In this document: one piece after another, positions 8,103-15,846 of the stretch | Numbering within the stretch: the stretch's first letter is position 1 | How the letters are laid out: each line of letters begins with the position of its first letter | Assembly: GCF_001591385.1 (NCBI RefSeq) | Contig: NZ_BCUU01000017.1 | Span: 1 to 64,000 of the forward strand | Reading direction: 5' to 3' | Length of the DNA stretch: 64,000 nt | Origin: Variovorax soli NBRC 106424 | GTDB taxonomy: Bacteria; Pseudomonadota; Gammaproteobacteria; Burkholderiales; Burkholderiaceae_C | Translations under genes and position numbers: made by a program | Notes under the pieces: model-generated | Databases searched by the model: none | The model's input: only the letters and a program-made list of their open reading frames with translations | What the model was told of the DNA's origin: nothing

Positions 8103-10367
8103 CTACTGCTCGTTCAGGATGCTCTCGTAGTTGTAGTCGGTCGCCCGGTAGCGTCCGTAGCGGTAGCTGCTGTACGAGCGGCGCCTGGTGTCGACGCCGT
8201 TGAGCAGCACGCCGGCAGCCGTCTTGCCGCCCAGCGACAGCCGGCGCATCGACTCCTTCAGCTCGCCCATGGTCGACAGGTCGGCCCGGGCCACCATCAG
8301 CACCGAGCCGGCCTGCGCGGCGATGGCGGACGCGTCCGATGCCACCAGCACCGGCGGTGCATCGATCAGGACGTAGTCGTAGCTCTCCGACAGCTTCTGC
8401 AAGGTCGAGGCGAAGGATTCGGATGTGAGCAGTTCGCTGGGGTTGGGCGGAAGCTGCCCGGTTGCCAGGAAATCGAGGTTGGGCACCACCTGCCGATGGA
8501 CGGTCTGCTGCACCGTCAGGCTGCCGGCGATGAGCTCGGACAGGCCGCCATGGCGTTGCAGGCCCAGGTACTGGTGAAGATGGCCGCGCCGCAGGTCGGC
8601 ATCGACCATCAGCACCTTCTTGCCCGAGCCGGCCAGCAGCGCCGCGAAATTGGCGGTGATGAAGCTCTTGCCGACGCCCGGCGTCGGGCCGGTGATCAGC
8701 ACGCGGTTGCTGGACGACTCCAGCATGGCGAACTGCAGCGCGGTTCGCAGGCTGCGCAGGCTTTCCACCGTGGGATCGTCCGGCTGCTCGATGGCCAGCA
8801 GCCGCACGCCCGTGGCCCCCGTCAGGCGCCGCTGTGCAATGCCTGCCTGCTGCTTGCTGTTCGGAATGGTGGAGAACACGGCCAGGCCGGTCTGCATCTC
8901 GACCTCGTGCGGCTCGCGGATGCGATGCTCGACCAGCATGTTGCGGATCAGCGCAACCACCACGCCGAGGAACAGGCCCAGCGCGACGGCGGCCGCCACG
9001 ATCGTCTTTCGCTGCGGCTTGATGGGCACGGTCGGCTCCAGCGCCTCGTCCAGCACCCGCACATTGCCGACCTTGCCCTCCTTGACCAGCCGCAGCTGCA
9101 TGGCGTTGTTCAGGAGCGATTGATAAAGCTCGGTGTTGACCTTGACGTCGCGCTCCAGGCGGACGGCTTCCTGCTGCTGCGCCGGCAGTGCCCGGATGCG
9201 CGTCTGCGAATCGGCCAGGCTGGCCTTCAGCGCCGCGATCTGGTAGTCCAGCGTCTGCACCGCCGGGTGCGCAGAGGTGAAGCGGGCCTCCAGCTCGGTG
9301 CGCTTTTGCTGCACATCGAGCAAGCGAGTCTGGCGGTCGACCGCCTGCGCCAGGGCAATGGTCGCCTCCTCGGTGAAGGAAACGGTGCCCTTCTGATTGC
9401 GATATCGGTTGTAGGAGTCTTCGGACTGCTCCAGCTGGCGCTTGACGAGAGGCAACTGCACGTCGAGGAAGGCCAGCGCCTTGCGGGCCTCCGCCGCACG
9501 GCGGTCCACGTTCTGCTGCACGTACTGGTCGCCAATGGCATTGAGCGCCTTGGCCAGCTGCGCCGGGTTGCCGCTCTGCAGCCCGACGTTGATGATCCCG
9601 GACTGCTTGCCGATCTCGAACAGCGACAGCCCGCCCTGCACTTCCGCGATGGTGGCCTGGCGAGAAAGCCGCATGACATTGAACTCGGCGCCCGGCTTGC
9701 CCGCCAGCCTGTCGATCAGCATCTCGTAGCGGCCGTCGGGCGTATTGAAGACCAGCGGCGTGCCGACCTGGCCTTGCTGGGGTTCAGCCAGGCGGTCGCC
9801 CTTGAGCGTGTAGCGTCCGCCGCCTTGCGCGACCACGGTGAATTGCGCGGAATCCACGCGCGCCGGCAGCTCCAGGCGGCTGACCGATATCTGCTCGGTG
9901 CCGGTCACGTAGCCCGGCATGCCCAGGAAGCCGGGCTCGGACAACTCGGTGGCGCGCCGGGCGAGCCATCCGCCCACATAGGGCGCATAGCGCGGCGCGG
10001 CGGCGATGTGCAGGCGCGCAGCATCCACCGCCGCGCCGATGACGTTGCGCGAGCGGATGATTTCCATCTCTGCCGCCGCCGGCGTCTTCAGGTCGAACAG
10101 GGTGCTCGCCTCGCCCAGCACGTTCTTGGTGGCACCTTCCGATTCCTCGACCTGCACCACCAGGTTGGCCGAATAGATCGGACGCTGCAGCATCGCGTAG
10201 ACCACGCCCAGAATCGTCACCACCACGGTGATGGCCACGATGAGCCAGCGGTTGGCAACCAGCGCTTCGACGTAGCGGCCCAGGTCGACATCGCCGTCGG
10301 ACGACATGTCCGCGACGACCGGCGCGGTGGCCGGCCCAAGCCCTGAATTCGGCGCTCTGGATGTCAT
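8103..10367 (-). CDS. wzc: Polysaccharide co-polymerase with tyrosine autokinase domain (Wzc type)
   Basis: The 754-residue inner-membrane protein combines a Wzz-type chain-length domain with a cytoplasmic BY-kinase. The first helix is near residues 30-50 (RWLIVAITVVVTILGVVYAM), a long periplasmic region with coiled-coil character follows, and the second helix is about 452-475. The kinase has Walker A GPTPGVGKS (about 556), Walker A' VLMVDADLRRG and Walker B VLIDAPP (about 666). The C-terminus is a tyrosine cluster (SYSSYRYGRY...DYNYES) that is autophosphorylated in the family. The start is the ATG at 10367, which overlaps the stop of the exporter gene by four bases. No low-molecular-weight tyrosine phosphatase (Wzb) is nearby. 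It controls polymerisation and export together with the Wza-like protein. Confidence 0.93.
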   Translation of the reverse strand: MTSRAPNSGLGPATAPVVADMSSDGDVDLGRYVEALVANRWLIVAITVVVTILGVVYAMLQRPIYSANLVVQVEESEGATKNVLGEASTLFDLKTPAAAEMEIIRSRNVIGAAVDAARLHIAAAPRYAPYVGGWLARRATELSEPGFLGMPGYVTGTEQISVSRLELPARVDSAQFTVVAQGGGRYTLKGDRLAEPQQGQVGTPLVFNTPDGRYEMLIDRLAGKPGAEFNVMRLSRQATIAEVQGGLSLFEIGKQSGIINVGLQSGNPAQLAKALNAIGDQYVQQNVDRRAAEARKALAFLDVQLPLVKRQLEQSEDSYNRYRNQKGTVSFTEEATIALAQAVDRQTRLLDVQQKRTELEARFTSAHPAVQTLDYQIAALKASLADSQTRIRALPAQQQEAVRLERDVKVNTELYQSLLNNAMQLRLVKEGKVGNVRVLDEALEPTVPIKPQRKTIVAAAVALGLFLGVVVALIRNMLVEHRIREPHEVEMQTGLAVFSTIPNSKQQAGIAQRRLTGATGVRLLAIEQPDDPTVESLRSLRTALQFAMLESSSNRVLITGPTPGVGKSFITANFAALLAGSGKKVLMVDADLRRGHLHQYLGLQRHGGLSELIAGSLTVQQTVHRQVVPNLDFLATGQLPPNPSELLTSESFASTLQKLSESYDYVLIDAPPVLVASDASAIAAQAGSVLMVARADLSTMGELKESMRRLSLGGKTAAGVLLNGVDTRRRSYSSYRYGRYRATDYNYESILNEQ

Positions 10368-11530
10368 CGACCTGCCCTCGTGGTGGATGGAAGGGTGACG
10401 ATCGACGTGTAGGCGCTGGTCGAGGGCAGGATCAGGCTGATCACCCGGTTCCATTGAACGAGCGGCACAGGATCGACGTAGATCACATCCCTGGGTTTGA
10501 GCGGGAAGCCGTCCGCCATGGCGATGGCCGTCGCGCTCTTGGCGTCCAGGTGGTAGATGCTGTAGCCGCCCTGGGGCTGGTTGCGGATCACGTAGATCTG
10601 CCGCGGATTCGAGGTGTTCAGGTTGGCACCGCCGGCCTCGGAGATCGCATCGTTGAGGCTCAGGCGGCCGTTGCGCATCAGAAGGGGCTGCTGGCTGGCC
10701 ACTTCGCCCATCACGAAGACCTTGCGTTCGTCGCGGTTGCGCACGAAGAGGATGTCGCCGTTTTGCAGCAGGATGCGCGACGGATCGATGCCCGCCTGCG
10801 CCAGGCGCATCATGTCGATCGAGGTCGTGACGCCCTTGCGGGTGAGCGTGACATGAGAGCGGTCACCGCTCGGGCCGACCCCGCCGGCGCGGCCGATGGC
10901 CTCCGGCAGCGTCAAGGGAATGTCCGTGATCAGCTGCAGTCCGGGCCGCCCCACTTCCCCCTCGATGTAGGCGCGCTTGCTGCGAAATGCCTCGATGCGC
11001 ACCTGCAGCTGCGGATTGCGGAACACGCGGCTCAGGCGCTGGGTCAGCGTGTCGGCCAGCTCCTGGATGGTCATGCCCACCGCGCGGATCGGACCGGCGT
11101 AGGGAAAGCTCAGAATGCCCGCACTCGAAACGATGAAGCCGGGCGCCGGCGACACGCTCGCCGGGTCGGCCACCGTGGTGGCCGGCGTGGTGCTGAAGAC
11201 CAGCTCCGGATGGTCGTAGACATACACGCCAATCGTGTCGCCGATGCCGATCTGGTAGGGCCCCGGATCGGCCATCAGCGACTTGATGTCGTCGCCCACC
11301 GGCAGGGCCAGGTCGGCCTGCATCTGGGCGATCAGCGCCGGGGTGATCGGGGTGATGGCGCCGTCCGGCGGCAGGTCGGCTGTGTCGGTGCCGGCAACCG
11401 GCATGGCCGTGGATTTCTCGTCGCGTACCGAGTCATAGCCCGGGACGACGGCGCAGCCGTGGAGCCATCCCACGATGCACACCAGCCACGCGCCACGTAA
11501 GTACAAGGTCTTCAAAAACGCCTCCGGCAC
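10364..11530 (-). CDS. wza: Outer-membrane polysaccharide export lipoprotein (Wza type)
   Basis: The 388-residue precursor has an N-terminal signal with lipobox WLHGC, so Cys26 should be lipidated. The polysaccharide export domain begins with YQIGIGDTIGVYVYDHPEL (about residues 90-108), followed by SLBB-type beta-grasp domains containing YIEGEVGRPG and VFVMGEVASQQPLLMRNGRLSLNDAISEAGG. The C-terminal end with SLILPSTSAYTSIVTLPSTTR would form the membrane-spanning helix of the octameric pore. It is the first gene of a two-gene operon with wzc and ends facing the assembly genes. A perfect TTGACA lies about 48-53 bases upstream of the start on the minus strand. Confidence 0.92.
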   Translation of the reverse strand: MPEAFLKTLYLRGAWLVCIVGWLHGCAVVPGYDSVRDEKSTAMPVAGTDTADLPPDGAITPITPALIAQMQADLALPVGDDIKSLMADPGPYQIGIGDTIGVYVYDHPELVFSTTPATTVADPASVSPAPGFIVSSAGILSFPYAGPIRAVGMTIQELADTLTQRLSRVFRNPQLQVRIEAFRSKRAYIEGEVGRPGLQLITDIPLTLPEAIGRAGGVGPSGDRSHVTLTRKGVTTSIDMMRLAQAGIDPSRILLQNGDILFVRNRDERKVFVMGEVASQQPLLMRNGRLSLNDAISEAGGANLNTSNPRQIYVIRNQPQGGYSIYHLDAKSATAIAMADGFPLKPRDVIYVDPVPLVQWNRVISLILPSTSAYTSIVTLPSTTRAGR

Positions 11531-11695
11531 TGCAATGCATTAATACTTTTGCAATCAGTTACCGAATGTACTGCTAATGTCAACAGAAGGCCAGCCCTCC
11601 GTGAGAGCTATCCCTAATGGCTGGGAACCGGCGGAACCTCGGGCCGCGAAAGCAACCGTGGACTACAACACCGGAGGGCAGCCCGCAGTCGGGGG
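11531..11695 (-). promoter_or_regulatory. Upstream region of wza with a candidate -35
   Basis: This A/T-richer gap between wza and hemY holds a perfect TTGACA on the minus strand (11583 down to 11578), but the hexamer 16-17 bases downstream (TAACTG/AACTGA) is a weak -10. TATTAA (11545-11540) is a better -10 without a -35 at normal spacing. The element may need an activator. The half adjoining hemY shows nothing I can name. Confidence 0.3.
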
Positions 11696-12982
11696 CTAGG
11701 AAGACACATCGGCTTCGGCGGCGCGCTTCCAGGCGGCGGCGGCCTGCTCCTGGTCGCCGCGCTGCTCGGCCAGGCGCGCCAGCGCCTGCCAGGTCTGGCG
11801 ATGTAAGCCAGGGTCCTGCAAGCCCAGGCCTGCCTGGGTCAGCAGTTGCTGCGCCTTGCCCCAGAGCTGGCGCTTCATGCAGGCCATGCCGGCCAGGTAC
11901 TGCAGGATGGCGTCGCGCGGGTTGTTGCGCTGGGCAGCCTCGATGCGGGCCAGCCATTCGGCGTCGACCGAATCGAGCCCGGCCTCGAGCACGCGGGCCA
12001 GCTTCACCCGCAGGCCGTCGCCCAGGCTGCGCGGCTCGGCAACGGTGCGCTCCCAGATCGGCAGCAGCCAGCCGCGCGCCACGCCCAGGTCGCCGCGCAG
12101 GAGCACCTGGCGCTGCGCGGCATGAATGGCCACCTCGGGCATCTCGCGCTCCTCGGCCTCCAGCTCGGCCCACGCACGCAGCAACTGGCCGGCGTCATGC
12201 GCCTCCGACAGCAGGTCGGTGGCCAGGCCGCGGATGATGCTGTGCGCCGCAGTGGGCGAGAAGGCCCGGTGCTTGGCCAGCAGGCGCGCGGTTTCCAGGG
12301 CATCCAGCGTGCGCCGGTCCAGGCGCGCGGCCTTCAGGCGCAGGCGAAGCGCCAGCGTACGGCGCTGGGCGCCGTGCGGCAGTTCCTTCAGGCGGGCCAG
12401 CGCCGCGGGCGCGTCACGATCCTGCAGCGCCCAATGGGCAGCACGCAGCAGCGCCCCTTCGCGCGCTTCGGGGCTGAGCTGGCCGCCGGCCGTGGCGGCC
12501 TCGTTCAATGCATGCTGCAGATGCGCATCGCGCGAGGCGCGGTCCTGCAGGGCATGCGCACTCTCGGCACCCAGCAGATGCGCCATGGTGCGCACCTGCA
12601 GGGCCTGGGGCAGCCTGGCATCAAGGCCGGCCAGGGCCCGCTCCTGCGCCAGGGCGGACTGCGCGGCCTTGCCGGCCCGGGAGAAGCGCCCGGCCAGCTG
12701 CTGCGCCACCGCGTCGAGCAGTGCGGCGTGCAGGGCACGCTCCTTTTGCTGCATGCGCCATTGCCGGGCCTGCCGCGGCAGCGAGAACAAGGCGGAAAGG
12801 CCGCGCAGCGCCAGGTGCAGCGCGACGAACAGCGCCGCCAGGCTCAGCAGCACCAGGTTGAGCGACAGGTCCACCCGCCACGGCGGCCAGAACACCGTGA
12901 TGGTGCCCTGGTTGTTGCCGGCAAAGAGCGCCACCGCGGCAGCGATGCCGAAGAGGGCCAGGAGCCAGAGTGCGGCGCGCAT
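11696..12982 (-). CDS. hemY: HemY-like membrane protein with TPR repeats
   Basis: HemY here is the TPR-type inner-membrane protein linked to the hemCDXY operon, not protoporphyrinogen oxidase. The 428-residue protein begins with two hydrophobic helices (about 3-22 and 38-60) around the family string GNNQGTITVFWPPWRVDLSLNL. The rest is helical and Ala/Leu-rich, with TPR-like pairs such as AHWALQDRDAPAALARLKELP and LAGMACMKRQLWGKAQQLL. Its biochemical role is not settled. The ATG at 12982 starts 16 bases after the hemX stop. An upstream extension of the frame was dropped because it overlaps hemX and lacks family similarity. Confidence 0.85.
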   Translation of the reverse strand: MRAALWLLALFGIAAAVALFAGNNQGTITVFWPPWRVDLSLNLVLLSLAALFVALHLALRGLSALFSLPRQARQWRMQQKERALHAALLDAVAQQLAGRFSRAGKAAQSALAQERALAGLDARLPQALQVRTMAHLLGAESAHALQDRASRDAHLQHALNEAATAGGQLSPEAREGALLRAAHWALQDRDAPAALARLKELPHGAQRRTLALRLRLKAARLDRRTLDALETARLLAKHRAFSPTAAHSIIRGLATDLLSEAHDAGQLLRAWAELEAEEREMPEVAIHAAQRQVLLRGDLGVARGWLLPIWERTVAEPRSLGDGLRVKLARVLEAGLDSVDAEWLARIEAAQRNNPRDAILQYLAGMACMKRQLWGKAQQLLTQAGLGLQDPGLHRQTWQALARLAEQRGDQEQAAAAWKRAAEADVSS

Positions 12983-12998
12983 CGTTCGGTGACCGCCT

Positions 12999-14084
12999 TC
13001 AGCGCCCGGCCGCCGCAGCGGACAGGGCCGCCAGCGTCTCGTCGACATTGGGCGCGGAGCTTTCCTTGACCTGCGCCTGCAGTTGCTGCAGCAAAGTGGC
13101 GGCGCTCTGGGTGCGGCGCGAACGCGGGTCGAAATACCGGTTGAGGGCGGCGGTGACGGACGCCAGCTCGTTGCGTGCGGTGTCGACCTGGCGCGACAGC
13201 AGCGACAGGCGCACGGTCAACAGCTTGAGCTTGAGGTTTTCGCGCAGGAAGAACACCTGCTCGGGCGAGACCAGCACCGCCTCGGGCTTGTCGACCCGGC
13301 CGACGCGCACCAGCGAGCGCACTTCGTAGCGCACCGCGGCCACCATGCGCTGCCACCACGCGGCGTCGGCCGGCAGGGCCTCCGGCGCCCACAGCGGGGT
13401 GCCGGTCTGGGTCGCCACCGCGTTGAGCGTGGGCAGGTCGTCCACCAGTCGCATCAGGTCGTCCAGCTTGTGCAGTGCGTCGACCGTGGTGCCGCTGGAG
13501 CTGGACTGGATCTTGTCCGCGTCATGCGCCAGTGCACGCTGCAGCGGCACCAGCCGGGGTTGGGCGGAACGGGCCACGCGCTGCTCGCCGGCCTTGAGCG
13601 CGGCCAGCAGCGGCTCGACGTTGCCGGTGACCTGGGCCTGCTGCAGCCCCAGGCGGACGGCGGAATCGATGTCGACCACCAGGTTCTCGTCGCGCGAGCG
13701 CGAGAAGCTCTGGATCAGGTCCTCGAGCTGGGCGCGCTGCAGCGTCAGCTCGGCCACGCGGGTTTCATTGACCGCGATCTTGGCGGCGGCCGCCTGCACC
13801 GTTTCGCTGGCCTGGCGGGCCAGGGTTCGCGCCTCGGCCGACTGCGCCAGCGCATCGGCGCTCTGGCGCGCGAGCTGCTCCTGCATGCCACTGACCTTTT
13901 GCCACAGCGCGATCACCAGCAGCAGCGATGCGAATGCAACGGCCGCCAGAATGCCCAGCACCAGCCGCGAGGCGATGTTGTGCGAATTGGGATGCGAAAC
14001 CGTGCCCGCTGGCGCTGTCAGCGCAACGGGCACGCGCTCACCGTGATCCTGCATGGTGGGGTCGGTCGGGGAGGCAAGGCTCAT
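12999..14084 (-). CDS. hemX: HemX-family protein (uroporphyrinogen-III C-methyltransferase-like)
   Basis: The 361-residue bitopic membrane protein has a short cytoplasmic N-terminus, one helix (about 30-50, RLVLGILAAVAFASLLLVIAL), then a long heptad-rich helix with KVSGMQEQLARQSADALAQSAEA, and a helical periplasmic domain with VDIDSAVRLGLQQAQVTG and FFLRENLKLKLLTVRLSLLSRQVDTARNELASV. These match the HemX family found after hemD in proteobacteria. The name includes methyltransferase in databases, but no SAM-binding motif is visible, so enzymatic activity is doubtful. The ATG overlaps the hemD stop by ATGA. Confidence 0.87.
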   Translation of the reverse strand: MSLASPTDPTMQDHGERVPVALTAPAGTVSHPNSHNIASRLVLGILAAVAFASLLLVIALWQKVSGMQEQLARQSADALAQSAEARTLARQASETVQAAAAKIAVNETRVAELTLQRAQLEDLIQSFSRSRDENLVVDIDSAVRLGLQQAQVTGNVEPLLAALKAGEQRVARSAQPRLVPLQRALAHDADKIQSSSSGTTVDALHKLDDLMRLVDDLPTLNAVATQTGTPLWAPEALPADAAWWQRMVAAVRYEVRSLVRVGRVDKPEAVLVSPEQVFFLRENLKLKLLTVRLSLLSRQVDTARNELASVTAALNRYFDPRSRRTQSAATLLQQLQAQVKESSAPNVDETLAALSAAAAGR

Positions 14085-14848
14085 TGAAAGGATTCTATCG
14101 ACGCGACCAGCTCGTCGAGCCTGCCCAGCGCGGTCGCGACGCGGCCGAAGCCGGCCGCCGTTGCGCTTTGCGCGATGCGCGGATGCGTGGCAACGGCCAG
14201 TGCGCCGGACCAATCGGCTGCCGGCAGCAAGGTGCACAGATTGGCGATGGCCTGCGAGCTGCTGAACAGCCACACCGTGCCGTCCTGCGCACCGGCCTGC
14301 GCCATGCGGCGCTCCTCATCGCTCCATGCGGGCGCAACGCGCCGGTAGCTTGCCACGGTCTCCTGCTGCGCACCGGCATCGGCCACCTGCCGCGACAGCC
14401 AGTCGCGCCCCGCCGGCTCGCCGGAGGCGTCGCCGCCGCGCACGAACAGCACCCGGCTGCCCGGCCGCACCTGGGGCCGCACGATCTGCCACAGGGCCTC
14501 GGAATCGAACTGCCCGGCACTTGGCCCCGGCACGTCGATGCGGGCCTCGGGGATACCGGCTGCCCGCAATGCACTGGCCGTGCCCGGGCCCGTGCCCCAG
14601 CAGCGCGGTCCCTCCGGGCCCTGCATGCCGTCTTCAAGAAAATGCTCCACCGCCGCGGCGCTCACGAACATCCAGGCATCGAAGCGGCCGGCTCGTGCCC
14701 GCACCTCGCGCAGCGCGCTGTCGTCCGCCAGGGGTTCGATGCCCAGCAAGGGCAGCGCATGGGCGTCGACGCCGCGCTGGCGCAGGGCATCGACCCAGCG
14801 CTGCGCCTCGCGCACCGGCCGGGTCACCAGCACGCGCCGCGGCGTCAT
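14081..14848 (-). CDS. hemD: Uroporphyrinogen-III synthase
   Basis: HemD closes hydroxymethylbilane with inversion of ring D to give uroporphyrinogen III, the branch point of haem, sirohaem and B12 synthesis. The 255-residue length is normal. Conservation in this family is low; recognisable pieces are [21 protein letters not shown] at the N-terminus, [32 protein letters not shown] and [12 protein letters not shown]. Position directly after hemC, with a four-base ATGA overlap, supports the call strongly. It in turn overlaps hemX by four bases. Confidence 0.92.
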   Translation of the reverse strand: MTPRRVLVTRPVREAQRWVDALRQRGVDAHALPLLGIEPLADDSALREVRARAGRFDAWMFVSAAAVEHFLEDGMQGPEGPRCWGTGPGTASALRAAGIPEARIDVPGPSAGQFDSEALWQIVRPQVRPGSRVLFVRGGDASGEPAGRDWLSRQVADAGAQQETVASYRRVAPAWSDEERRMAQAGAQDGTVWLFSSSQAIANLCTLLPAADWSGALAVATHPRIAQSATAAGFGRVATALGRLDELVASIESFQ

Positions 14849-15756
14849 GAACCGACTCGTGCCCCGCCCTGCCGCAAGGCCTGCGCGGCCTGCTGGCCCA
14901 ATGCCTCGGCCTGCGCTGTCGTTGCGGCCTGGCCCTGCACGAGCGCGCGCACCAGCGGCGCATGGCCGTCGGCGTCGCCCCATGCCGCGTCGATGCGAAG
15001 CTCGGCGCCCTGCCAGCGCGCGTGCGCAGCCAGCGGTACGGAGCAGCTGCCGCCCATGGCCCGGCTGACGGCACGCTCGGCGGCGGTGGCCAGCTGGTCC
15101 TGGCGCGAGGCGAGCGGCGCCAGCAGGTCGATCAGGTCCTGTCGCGATGCGCGCACCTCGATGCCGAGCGCCCCCTGCCCTGCTGCGGGCAGCATCTCGT
15201 CCGGCTCGAAGATGGTGCGGATGCGACCCTCCAGGCCGAGCCGCTTGAGGCCGGCCGCGGCCAGCACGATGGCGTCGTACTGGCCTTCGTCCAGCTTGCG
15301 CAGGCGCGTGTCGAGGTTGCCGCGCAGGGGCTCGATGCGCAGGTCGGGGCGCATGGCGCGCAGCAGCACCATGCGGCGCAGGCTCGAGGTGCCCACCACC
15401 GCGCCTTGCGGCAGGTCGGCCAGCCGTTCGTACCGGGGCGACACCAGCGCGTCGCGCGGGTCTTCGCGCTCGAGCACGCAGGCCAGGGCAAAGCCCTCGG
15501 GCAGTTCCATTGGAACGTCTTTGAGCGAATGCACGGCCAGGTCGGCGCGGCCTTCTTCCAGGGCGAGCTCGAGTTCCTTCACGAACAACCCCTTGCCGCC
15601 GACCTTGCTGAGGGAGCGGTCGAGGATCTGGTCGCCGCGGGTGGTCATGCCCAGCAGGCTCACGCCGTGGCCGCGCGCTTCGAGCAGGGACTGAACGTGT
15701 CGTGCCTGCCACAGGGCAAGGCGGCTTTCGCGCGTGGCGATCACGAGAGAGGTCAA
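14845..15756 (-). CDS. hemC: Porphobilinogen deaminase (hydroxymethylbilane synthase)
   Basis: HemC polymerises four porphobilinogens into hydroxymethylbilane in the cytoplasm. The 303-residue protein shows [58 protein letters not shown] and [14 protein letters not shown]. The cysteine that carries the dipyrromethane cofactor is in [12 protein letters not shown] near residue 236. I chose the TTG at 15756 because it has GGAG eight bases upstream and gives the standard family N-terminus; the in-frame ATG at 15801 has no ribosome site and adds 15 unrelated residues. It is the first gene of hemCDXY and is divergent from ppc. Confidence 0.93.
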   Translation of the reverse strand: MTSLVIATRESRLALWQARHVQSLLEARGHGVSLLGMTTRGDQILDRSLSKVGGKGLFVKELELALEEGRADLAVHSLKDVPMELPEGFALACVLEREDPRDALVSPRYERLADLPQGAVVGTSSLRRMVLLRAMRPDLRIEPLRGNLDTRLRKLDEGQYDAIVLAAAGLKRLGLEGRIRTIFEPDEMLPAAGQGALGIEVRASRQDLIDLLAPLASRQDQLATAAERAVSRAMGGSCSVPLAAHARWQGAELRIDAAWGDADGHAPLVRALVQGQAATTAQAEALGQQAAQALRQGGARVGS

Positions 15757-15846
15757 AAGCGTGTCTCCGGCGCTCAGGAAATGTGCATCGGATGCTAGCA
15801 TGCTGCGACGCAGCAACCCCGCGGCGTGGACCAGGAAACAAGAGAA

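Noticed and set aside
8097-10346. A plus-strand frame of 749 codons opposite the Wzc gene
   Set aside because: It lacks any family motif, while the minus strand has Walker motifs, a tyrosine tail and an ATGA overlap with its neighbour.
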